From an uncultured Collinsella sp. (GTDB taxonomy: Bacteria > Actinomycetota > Coriobacteriia > Coriobacteriales > Coriobacteriaceae): 12,121 bases of DNA. This document shows, piece by piece, positions 1-4,827 of the stretch. Made by a program: the position numbers and the translations under genes. Below the pieces are notes generated by a model. That model saw only the letters and a program-made list of their open reading frames with translations, searched no databases and was not told where the DNA came from. Numbering within the stretch: position 1 is the stretch's first letter; each line of letters opens with the position of its first letter. The stretch is taken from the NCBI GenBank assembly GCA_902495945.1, contig CABUZD010000043.1, positions 1 to 12,121 on the forward strand, read 5' to 3'.

Positions 1-95
1 GGACAAATTGATCAGGGTATTTATCTCAAGCCTTGGGCATTTGCTCGACAGATAAAAACGAGGCATACATGAAGCTCTCGATGATTACATGCCCC

Positions 96-127
96 GTCAC
101 GGGTACCATAGGCGGGTACACCGTGAC
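96..127. promoter_or_regulatory. Inverted repeat ahead of the redox-protein gene (operator or leader hairpin)
   Basis: Arms GTCACGGGTACC (96-107) and GGTACACCGTGAC (115-127) are inverted copies apart from one bulged base, with a 7-nt loop. The repeat ends two bases before the AAGGAG ribosome binding site of the gene starting at 141. A possible promoter (TTGCTC at 41-46, CATACA at 64-69, 17-bp spacing) would place it inside the leader RNA. It could be a repressor or MerR-type operator, or a leader hairpin; the sequence does not decide. Confidence 0.45.
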
Positions 128-140
128 CAAGGAGACAACG

Positions 141-587
141 ATGAAGCAAATCGATACGGCCCAGCTCGACATCACCGCCTGTCAGGCTCAAGCTGCCGAA
201 TATCACGCCCGTGGCTTTAACTGCGCCCAGGCCGTCGCCTGCACGCTCGCACCCGCCGTCGGGCTCGACCCCCAGGTCGCCTTTACCCTCACCGAGGGCT
301 TTGGCGCCGGCATGGGCGGCATGACCGAGACTTGCGGCGCCATCTCGGGCGCCGTGGCCATCATGGGCTTCGTGATGAGCGACGGCATGGAAAACCCCAA
401 GACCAAGGGCCAGACCTACAAGCTGTCGCGCGAAATCGCCAAGCGTTTTGGCGAGAAGAACACGACGACCGTCTGCGGCACGCTCAAGGGCATCGGATCG
501 GATAAGGGTCCGATCCGCAGCTGCCCCGGTTGCATCAACGATGCCGTCGAGATCGCCTGCGATGTGCTAAAGCAGCTCGCCGAGTAA
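141..587 (+). CDS. C_GCAxxG_C_C family putative redox protein
   Basis: A 148-residue soluble protein with no signal peptide or membrane segment. It matches the C_GCAxxG_C_C family of about 140 residues, thought to be redox-active through conserved cysteines; no reaction is established. Visible hallmarks are GFNCAQAV with Cys28, the FGAGMGGMTETCGAISG block with the CGAxxG motif at Cys65, Cys112 in VCGTLKG, and Cys128/Cys131 in SCPGC. Length fits the family. The start at 141 was chosen because AAGGAG lies 6 bases upstream; the frame is open further upstream from 33, but that extension has no binding site and spans an inverted repeat. The gene is alone on its strand and converges on the YigZ-family gene. 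Family members often bind metal or iron-sulfur clusters or sit near transporters; no transporter is visible here because the window starts just upstream. Confidence 0.9.
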   Translation: MKQIDTAQLDITACQAQAAEYHARGFNCAQAVACTLAPAVGLDPQVAFTLTEGFGAGMGGMTETCGAISGAVAIMGFVMSDGMENPKTKGQTYKLSREIAKRFGEKNTTTVCGTLKGIGSDKGPIRSCPGCINDAVEIACDVLKQLAE

Positions 588-599
588 ACGGCAGCAACA

Positions 600-652
600 G
601 AAAAACGACGGCCTGCGCGCTTGGAATCCATCCAAAAGCACGCCGGCCGTCG
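600..652 (-). terminator. Rho-independent terminator of the YigZ-family gene, shared by two convergent genes
   Basis: Arms 606-620 and 638-652 pair over about 15 positions with two mismatches, and the loop closes further through TTGGA (621-625) with TCCAA (631-635). On the minus strand the hairpin is followed at once by TTTTT (605-601), the normal terminator pattern. On the plus strand there is no T-run, so it may only slow or protect the redox-protein transcript. Confidence 0.75.
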
Positions 653-655
653 CCG

Positions 656-1294
656 TTAGAACTCGGCAAACTCGGGAGCGCCGACCTCAATCTCCTCGCG
701 CCCCGCCATAAGCTCGCGCATCTTAACGCAAAACGACTCCTGCTCCCCTGCCTTAAACACAAAATGAAGTGTCACGGCATCCGCGAAATCGGTATCCGAA
801 ACCTTGGCACCCGAATCCTGCGCCAAACGAAGCACCTGCTCATACTGCGGATAGGCCACATGCACGTCAACCGGCACGACACTGGTCATCTCAACGATCT
901 GCCCTGCCTCCTGAGCCGCGGCCACCGCCGCCTGCGTCGCCGCGGTGTAGGCGCGCACCAAGCCGCCAGGCCCCAACAGTGTGCCACCAAAATAGCGCGT
1001 CACTACGCAGCAAACATTTTTGAGCCCCGCGCCGCGCAGCACCTCGAGCGTCGGCATGCCACTCGTGCGGCTCGGCTCACCGTCATCGCTTTGACGTTCG
1101 CGTCCATCGACCAAAATCCACGCGGGAACATTGTGTCGAGCGTCGTAATGACGCTTGCGAACCATCTCGATAAAGGCATTCGCCTCATCCTCGGACTCAA
1201 TATGGACCAGCTGGGCAATAAACCGACTCTTGCGATCCACAAACTCGCCCGAAGCCTCAATATTCGATTGCGGAGTAAAATAGCTGTCCAACAA
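656..1294 (-). CDS. YigZ/IMPACT (UPF0029) family protein
   Basis: A 212-residue protein of the YigZ/IMPACT family. Bacterial members are proposed to bind nucleic acid or the ribosome; the biochemical role is not settled. The N-terminal domain carries KSRFIAQ (residues 22-28), DGEPSRTSGMP (71-81) and the signature RYFGGTLLGPGGLVRAY (100-116). The C-terminal part (about 137-205) fits the small ferredoxin-like UPF0029 C domain. Length is typical. There is no ATG: the frame is closed by a TGA at 1303-1301, and the only sensible starts are two consecutive TTG codons at 1294 and 1291. The GAGGGG binding site (1302-1297) is 2 bases from the first and 5 from the second, so 1291 may be the true start. 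A TATTAT box at 1337-1332 could be its -10. The product is clear; its cellular role is not. Confidence 0.92.
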   Translation of the reverse strand: MLDSYFTPQSNIEASGEFVDRKSRFIAQLVHIESEDEANAFIEMVRKRHYDARHNVPAWILVDGRERQSDDGEPSRTSGMPTLEVLRGAGLKNVCCVVTRYFGGTLLGPGGLVRAYTAATQAAVAAAQEAGQIVEMTSVVPVDVHVAYPQYEQVLRLAQDSGAKVSDTDFADAVTLHFVFKAGEQESFCVKMRELMAGREEIEVGAPEFAEF

Positions 1295-1331
1295 AGCCCC
1301 TCAACAACAAGCAAAGCAACAAACAGCCTCA

Positions 1332-1337
1332 ATAATA
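1332..1337 (-). promoter_or_regulatory. Possible -10 box of the YigZ-family gene
   Basis: TATTAT on the minus strand matches the consensus at five of six positions and lies about 40 bases ahead of the TTG start. No good -35 is present at the expected distance (GGGCAA at 17 bp). A short inverted repeat GGCAA/TTGCC covers the spacer. Confidence 0.3.
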
Positions 1338-1402
1338 CGGCAAAGACCGTACCATTGCCCTCGCCAACAAGAACGGAAACGCCAATGATGCCGTCGCCAA
1401 CA

Positions 1403-1444
1403 GCGAGAACCCGTCAGCGCGAGCAAGGTGCCTTGAAAGACGAG
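1403..1444. repeat. Half copy of the structured repeat (left arm only)
   Basis: These 42 bases are identical to 1592-1633, the left half of the full copy downstream of rnpB: outer arm, P2 left strand and internal-loop strand. The match stops just before the apical hairpin and no right arm follows. It is therefore a truncated copy, or the product of recombination between neighbouring copies. In the plus direction it is followed by unrelated sequence leading to the diverged copy at 1490. Confidence 0.85.
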
Positions 1445-1489
1445 ATTGCAACAGAAATGAGGCTGCCGATGACCAGATAAAAACAGCGA

Positions 1490-1587
1490 GACGGCGTCAG
1501 CTGAGTCGATTTGGCCCGAAAGAGGAGGGAGCACGCCTTATGGCGGCGACCGACGAATGAGCGCCAAATCGGCCAGCTGACGCCGTC
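1490..1587. repeat. Diverged full copy of the structured repeat
   Basis: The outer arms (1490-1503 and 1574-1587) pair perfectly over 14 bp, and an inner stem GATTTGGC/GCCAAATC follows. The core keeps the family's internal-loop strands, GAAAGAGGAGGG on the left and CGACGAATGA on the right, and the apical GCC-TTAT-GGC. The outer arms are unlike those of the other copies. On the minus strand the hairpin is followed after six bases by TTTTT (1483-1479), so this copy could also act as a terminator. It abuts the next copy with only four bases between them. Confidence 0.75.
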
Positions 1588-1591
1588 GAAG

Positions 1592-1696
1592 GCGAGAACC
1601 CGTCAGCGCGAGCAAGGTGCCTTGAAAGACGAGGGCATTGACCTTATGGTCATGCCCGAAGGCTTGAAACGCAGATTGCCGCGCTGACGGGTTCGC
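1592..1696. repeat. Structured intergenic repeat, full copy just downstream of rnpB
   Basis: A long rod-like fold. The outer stem pairs 1596-1610 with 1680-1694 perfectly over 15 bp, with a two-base GA bulge and a closing GC pair outside it. Then come P2 (GCAA..TGC..TT with AA.GCA..TTGC), an asymmetric internal loop with the strands GAAAGACGA and GAAGGCTTGAAA, and an apical hairpin GGGCATTGACC-TTAT-GGTCATGCCC with one bulged base. It begins 14 bases beyond the rnpB 3' end on the minus strand. The copy at 4685-4788 has the same length and layout with compensating base changes. The orientation of any transcript is not decided. I do not recognise it with certainty as a named RNA family. Confidence 0.85.
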
Positions 1697-1710
1697 AGCG
1701 TCAACAAAGT

Positions 1711-2072
1711 GCTGAGTGGGCCGATAAGCCGGGTTCTGTCGTGAACGGTCATTTATCTTGTCTGCACGTTACCGTGCAGCTCCACGCACGCTACCCGAAC
1801 GCGGACCGGGCCGGCCCATAGCGTTCCTATTCGCGCTTGCTCCGGATGGGGCTTGCCAAGCCGCCGTGTTGCCACGACGCTGGTGGTCTCTTACACCACC
1901 GTTTCAGCTTTTCCCTTTACGCCTTGCGGCGCAGGTGGGAGTCTTCTTTTCTGCGGCGCTTTCCGTCGGATCACTCCGCCCGGCCGTTAGCCGGCATCCC
2001 GCCCTCTGGAGCCCGGACTTTCCTCACGCGTGCTGCAAGCAGCACATCGCGCGACCGTCTGGCCCACTCAGC
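1711..2072 (-). ncRNA. rnpB: RNase P RNA, bacterial class A
   Basis: The catalytic RNA of ribonuclease P, which trims the 5' leaders of tRNA precursors together with the protein RnpA (not in this window). On the minus strand the 5' region carries the universal GAGGAAAGTCCGGGC (around 2027-2013), the middle has the GAAACGGTGGTGTAAGAG block (around 1908-1891), and the 3' end carries ATAAATGACCG followed by ACAGAACCCGGCTTATCGG. The ends are set by helix P1: GCTGAGTGGGCC (2072-2061) pairs perfectly over 12 bp with GGCCCACTCAGC (1722-1711). The length of about 362 nt is normal for class A. A promoter sits at the right distance upstream. No U-rich terminator follows directly; the structured repeats begin 14 bases after the 3' end. 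Predicted proteins across this region on either strand are spurious. Confidence 0.97.
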
Positions 2073-2080
2073 AGTGCAAG

Positions 2081-2109
2081 AGTGTAGCACACCGTTGCCG
2101 CAGGCAATG
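2081..2109 (-). promoter_or_regulatory. rnpB promoter
   Basis: On the minus strand TACACT (2086-2081) is preceded by TG at the extended -10 position (TGCTACACT). Transcription would start six to eight bases on, close to the mature 5' end near 2072. The -35 is weak: CATTGC at 17 bp or TTGCCT at 15 bp. A small inverted repeat TTGCC/GGCAA overlaps it. Confidence 0.65.
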
Positions 2110-2337
2110 GCACAACACAAGCGCTCGACACGATAAACCAAGAACCACGCCATGCAGTACAATAGGGTTGTCGATGGGTAACGTCGTCAGTCGAGACGCG
2201 ACCGCGCTCCGCACCCCTCCGTCTACTCGGTGTGTTCCCGCCTCCTCCCCGAGGCGGGATGTCGGCATTTTTCATGCACCGACAACCAAATAGCCTGTGG
2301 ACAGCATGGGCAGCATCGTGCATCTCGACACCAAATG

Positions 2338-2372
2338 CAAAAAGGGACCCGTCCATTACGGACGGATCCCTT
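2338..2372 (-). terminator. Rho-independent terminator of rpsA
   Basis: Arms 2342-2354 and 2360-2372 pair over 13 positions with one C/A mismatch around the loop ATTAC. On the minus strand the hairpin is followed by a run of T (the A-run ends at 2343 on the plus strand). It lies 25 bases past the rpsA stop, so rpsA is likely monocistronic at its 3' end. Confidence 0.88.
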
Positions 2373-2396
2373 AAAACAAGTGATCGTCAAACCGAT

Positions 2397-3563
2397 TTAC
2401 TCGGCGTCGGTCTCCTCGTCCTTCTTCTCGGAAGGAAGCGGGGTAACCTCGATCTCGACGCCCAGAGTCTCAGCAGCGGACTTCATGGACAGGGAGATAC
2501 GACGACGGTCGAGGTCGATCTCCATGACCTTGACCTGAACCTTGTCGCCCACGTGGGTGACCTGAGAAGGCTGATCGACGTGCTTGTTGGCCATCTCGGA
2601 GATGTGCACCAGGCCCTCGATGCCCTCGCCCAGGTCGACGAAAGCGCCGAACGGGACAAGCTTGGTCACAGTGCCCTCGACGATAGCGCCGACGGGGTAC
2701 TTCTTGACCAGTGCGCGCCACGGATCCTCGGTGGTCTGCTTGAGACCCAGGGAGATGCGCTCGCGGTTGAGATCGACGTCGAGAACCTCGACCTCGACCT
2801 CCTGGCCGACCTTGACAACCTCGGAAGGATGGTTGACGTGGTTCCAGGAGAGCTCGGAGATGTGGATGAGGCCGTCGATACCGCCGAGGTCGACGAAGGC
2901 GCCGAAGTCGACGATGGAGGAAACGGTGCCCTGGAGACGCATACCAGACTTGAGCTTGGACAGGATCTCGGAGCGCTCGGCCTTACGGGACTCCTCGAGC
3001 ACGACGCGACGGGAGAGGACGACGTTGTTGCGGTTGCGGTCCATCTCGATGACGCGAGCCTCGATGCGGGTGCCCATGTAGGAGGTGAGGTCCTTGACAC
3101 GACGGAGGTCGACGAGGGAAGCAGGCAGGAAGCCACGCAGGCCGATGTCGAGGATCAGGCCGCCCTTGACAACCTCGATAACCTCGCCCTCGACGTTCTC
3201 GCCGGAGTTGAACTTCTCCTCGATGCGGTTCCAAGCACGCTCGTACTCGGCACGCTTCTTGGACAGGACCAGACGACCGTCCTTGTCCTCCTTCTGGAGA
3301 ACCAGAGCCTCGATGGGATCACCGAGTGCAACGATGTCTGCAGGGTTAGCGTCCTTGCGGATGGACAGCTCGCGGACCGGGATAACGCCCTCGGACTTGA
3401 ATCCGATGTCAACGAGCACCTCGTCATGCTCGATCTTAACGACAGTGCCGTTAACGAGATCGCCCTCATCAAAGTCGGTAATCGTACCGTCGATGAGGTT
3501 GTTCATCTCCTCCTCGTTGACATCGTCAAGAGAGAAAATGGACGAGTTCTGAATCTCACTCAA
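2397..3563 (-). CDS. rpsA: 30S ribosomal protein S1
   Basis: A 388-residue ribosomal protein S1, which binds mRNA and helps load it on the 30S subunit. Four S1 (OB-fold) domains are visible at about residues 34-104, 121-186, 207-276 and 291-362. The third and fourth carry the strongest repeats, DFGAFVDLGGIDGLIHISELS and PFGAFVDLGEGIEGLVHISEM. An acidic tail follows. Four domains rather than the six of E. coli is normal for actinobacteria and other Gram-positive-type S1 proteins. The likely start is TTG at 3563, with AAAGGGG (3577-3571) seven bases upstream; the next in-frame ATG is residue 20 and has no binding site. The binding site can be sequestered in a leader hairpin (3568-3592), which could support self-regulation. 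A strong terminator follows. Long open frames on the opposite strand are codon-bias shadows. Confidence 0.97.
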   Translation of the reverse strand: MSEIQNSSIFSLDDVNEEEMNNLIDGTITDFDEGDLVNGTVVKIEHDEVLVDIGFKSEGVIPVRELSIRKDANPADIVALGDPIEALVLQKEDKDGRLVLSKKRAEYERAWNRIEEKFNSGENVEGEVIEVVKGGLILDIGLRGFLPASLVDLRRVKDLTSYMGTRIEARVIEMDRNRNNVVLSRRVVLEESRKAERSEILSKLKSGMRLQGTVSSIVDFGAFVDLGGIDGLIHISELSWNHVNHPSEVVKVGQEVEVEVLDVDLNRERISLGLKQTTEDPWRALVKKYPVGAIVEGTVTKLVPFGAFVDLGEGIEGLVHISEMANKHVDQPSQVTHVGDKVQVKVMEIDLDRRRISLSMKSAAETLGVEIEVTPLPSEKKDEETDAE

Positions 3564-3878
3564 AGGTGGACCCCTTTCGAACTACGGGGCCCCGATTGCT
3601 AGGACCTACAGAAGGGTGCGACAAGCACACAACGTTTAGGAACACTCGGGAGCCGACAGATACTAATGTGACGCTTATGCAATCACGTTCGTATAGGTTA
3701 CGGGGAAATGAGTTCGATTTCAAGCGTGAACTGCGATTTTTTACTCGTGTGGAGACTTTTTCGTAATCTTATGAACACACGTCTCCGCAACTTGACGATA
3801 ACCAGCCAGGCATTCGGCTTTGGGGTAAAGTATCCGGAGCCAACGACTCTAGATCAAATTTACGAGAAAGGTGCCCGC
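3564..3878. other. Divergent intergenic region between rpsA and a HAD phosphatase
   Basis: This 315-base region must hold the promoters of both genes. It is more AT-rich than the genes. The rpsA leader hairpin is at its left end and the ribosome binding site of the HAD gene (GAGAAAGG, 3864-3871) at its right end. A possible rpsA promoter on the minus strand is TTGAAA (3723-3718) with TAACCT 17 bp on, which is weak. The motif at 3605-3626 recurs at 7705-7726. I see no gene in it. Confidence 0.5.
3568..3592 (-). promoter_or_regulatory. Leader hairpin covering the rpsA ribosome binding site
   Basis: On the minus strand GGGCCCC (3592-3586) can pair with GGGGTCC (3574-3568) over seven positions, including one G-U, with an 11-base loop. 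The right arm contains the GGGG of the ribosome binding site. S1 represses its own translation in E. coli; whether this leader does so is inference. The left arm is also part of a 10-bp palindrome, CGGGGCCCCG. Confidence 0.35.
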
Positions 3879-4637
3879 GTGCTCAAAGCAGTCGTTTTCG
3901 ATATGGACGAGACGCTTCTTAGCATCAACCTCAACGCATTCATCCTTCGCTATTTTAAGGATGTCTCGTCGATGCTCGCGGATATCGGGCGACGCAGCCG
4001 CGGTGGCACGATGGCACGCCTCGGCACCATCCTGGTCGACCTCAACGCCAACCGCCGAAGCGGCACGGATAACCGCACCAATCTTGAGTTTTACCAAGAA
4101 GAGGTCGAGCACCGATGCGGGATCTGCCTCTCCGACCCCCTCATCTACGAGGCGTTTACCTACTACGACCACGAAGTTCTTCCGTACAAGAACGACGATG
4201 TCATTAACGCTCACGCTATGCCGGGCGCGCACGCCGCGCTCCAGGCCGTACAGGACGCTGGACTGCGTTGCGCGCTCTTTACCAACCCCAGCTTTCCCCA
4301 GGGGGCCATCGAGTGCCGCATGGGCTGGGGCGACCTGGCCGACGCCCCCTTTGAACTCGTGACGCACATGGGAAACGCCACCCGCTGCAAGCCCGATGCC
4401 ACCTACTATCTAGAGCAGCTTCAGGTGATGGGGCTCGAGCCACACGAGGTCCTTATGGTGGGTAACGATCCCAAACGCGACTTCCCGTCCCCCGATTGCG
4501 GCATCCAAACCGCCTTTGTGGGCCAAGGCAAGCCCAGCCGAGCCACCTGGCGCGGAACCATGGAAGACTTCGCCCGCGACTTCAACGCCGTAATCGAAGC
4601 CTTCTACGAGCACCAAGTAGCCGACGAACTGTCATAG
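3879..4637 (+). CDS. HAD-superfamily hydrolase (probable phosphatase)
   Basis: A 252-residue haloacid-dehalogenase-type hydrolase, expected to remove phosphate from a small metabolite; the substrate cannot be told. Motif I is FDMDET, with nucleophile Asp8 and acid/base Asp10. Motif II is LFTNPS with Thr135, motif III is Lys171 in RCKPDATYY, and motif IV is GNDPKRDF with Asp197 and Asp201. All four catalytic motifs are intact. A roughly 100-residue helical insert between motifs I and II is the C1 cap. The start is GTG at 3879, with GAGAAAGG seven bases before it. The frame is open back to 3708, but that N-terminal stretch resembles no HAD protein and lies in the promoter region. The gene stands alone, divergent from rpsA and convergent with the cyuA-like gene. 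Confidence 0.9.
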   Translation: MLKAVVFDMDETLLSINLNAFILRYFKDVSSMLADIGRRSRGGTMARLGTILVDLNANRRSGTDNRTNLEFYQEEVEHRCGICLSDPLIYEAFTYYDHEVLPYKNDDVINAHAMPGAHAALQAVQDAGLRCALFTNPSFPQGAIECRMGWGDLADAPFELVTHMGNATRCKPDATYYLEQLQVMGLEPHEVLMVGNDPKRDFPSPDCGIQTAFVGQGKPSRATWRGTMEDFARDFNAVIEAFYEHQVADELS

Positions 4638-4684
4638 GACCCCTCGCTCCAAACAAAATGGTGCCGCAGGTTGAGCACAAGTCA

Positions 4685-4788
4685 GCGAAAACGCCCCTGA
4701 GCGAGCAATGTACCTTGAAAGAGGAGGGCATAGGCCTTCTGGCCATGCCCGACGATTGAAAGGTAGATTGCCGCTTAGGGGCGTTTGC
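4685..4788. repeat. Structured intergenic repeat, full copy between two convergent genes
   Basis: Same layout and length as the copy at 1592-1696. The outer stem pairs 4689-4703 with 4772-4786 over 15 positions with one G-U, and has the same two-base GA bulge outside it. P2 is GCAATgTACCTT with AAGGTAgATTGC. The internal-loop strands are GAAAGAGGA and GACGATTGA, and the apical hairpin is GGGCATAGGCC-TTCT-GGCCATGCCC. Of the 15 outer pairs, six differ from the other copy with both bases changed so that pairing holds. It fills most of the gap between the HAD gene and the cyuA-like gene, so it follows the 3' end of both. Confidence 0.85.
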
Positions 4789-4799
4789 AGCGTCGACCG

Positions 4800-4827
4800 G
4801 TTACGCGGTTTGGTAAAACCGCGTAAC
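4800..4827. terminator. 12-bp hairpin at the end of the cyuA-like gene
   Basis: Arms 4800-4811 and 4816-4827 pair perfectly over 12 bp around a four-base loop. The hairpin touches the last base of the cyuA-like stop codon (4829-4827). There is no T-run on either strand, so it is not a standard terminator. It may protect the mRNA 3' end or work together with the structured repeat 12 bases further on. Confidence 0.4.

Larger units (their letters stand above)
1295..1710. other. Gene-free block filled with structured repeats
   Basis: Between the YigZ-family gene and rnpB I see no intact gene. The block holds, in order, the leader of the YigZ-family gene, a half copy of the structured repeat (1403-1444), a diverged full copy (1490-1587) and a full copy (1592-1696). 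The stretches around the half copy (1301-1400 and 1445-1483) read on the minus strand, in one frame, as hydrophobic peptide (for example LVIGSLISVAIS and VGDGIIGVSVLVGEG), broken by a TGA inside the half copy. This may be the remnant of a small membrane-protein gene or chance. Confidence 0.6.
2073..2396. other. rnpB upstream region with two adjacent hairpins; no gene
   Basis: This stretch between rnpB and rpsA carries the rnpB promoter at its left end and the rpsA terminator at its right end. Between them I see no convincing gene. Two adjacent hairpins stand out: CCCGCCTC/GAGGCGGG (2240-2261, 8 bp) and TGTCGG/CCGACA (2263-2286) with a second short inner stem. Neither has a well-placed T-run, although TTTTT lies in the loop of the second on the plus strand. 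Confidence 0.55.

Noticed and set aside
530..1480. 316-codon open frame on the plus strand across the YigZ-family gene and repeats
   Set aside because: Opposite a recognisable YigZ-family protein; the translation is arginine- and histidine-rich and runs through the terminator and repeats.
1490..1696. Structured repeats as a miniature transposon (MITE)
   Set aside because: Terminal arms differ between copies while staying paired, no target-site duplication is evident, and there is no transposase; conserved ends would be expected for transposition.
1758..2356. Several open frames of 60-110 codons on both strands
   Set aside because: They overlap rnpB, which is identified by its universal sequence blocks and perfect P1 helix.
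2232..3602. 456-codon open frame on the plus strand opposite rpsA
   Set aside because: It mirrors rpsA codons; the acidic, repetitive translation (many VDLD and LGD runs) comes from GC-biased third positions of a certain S1 gene.
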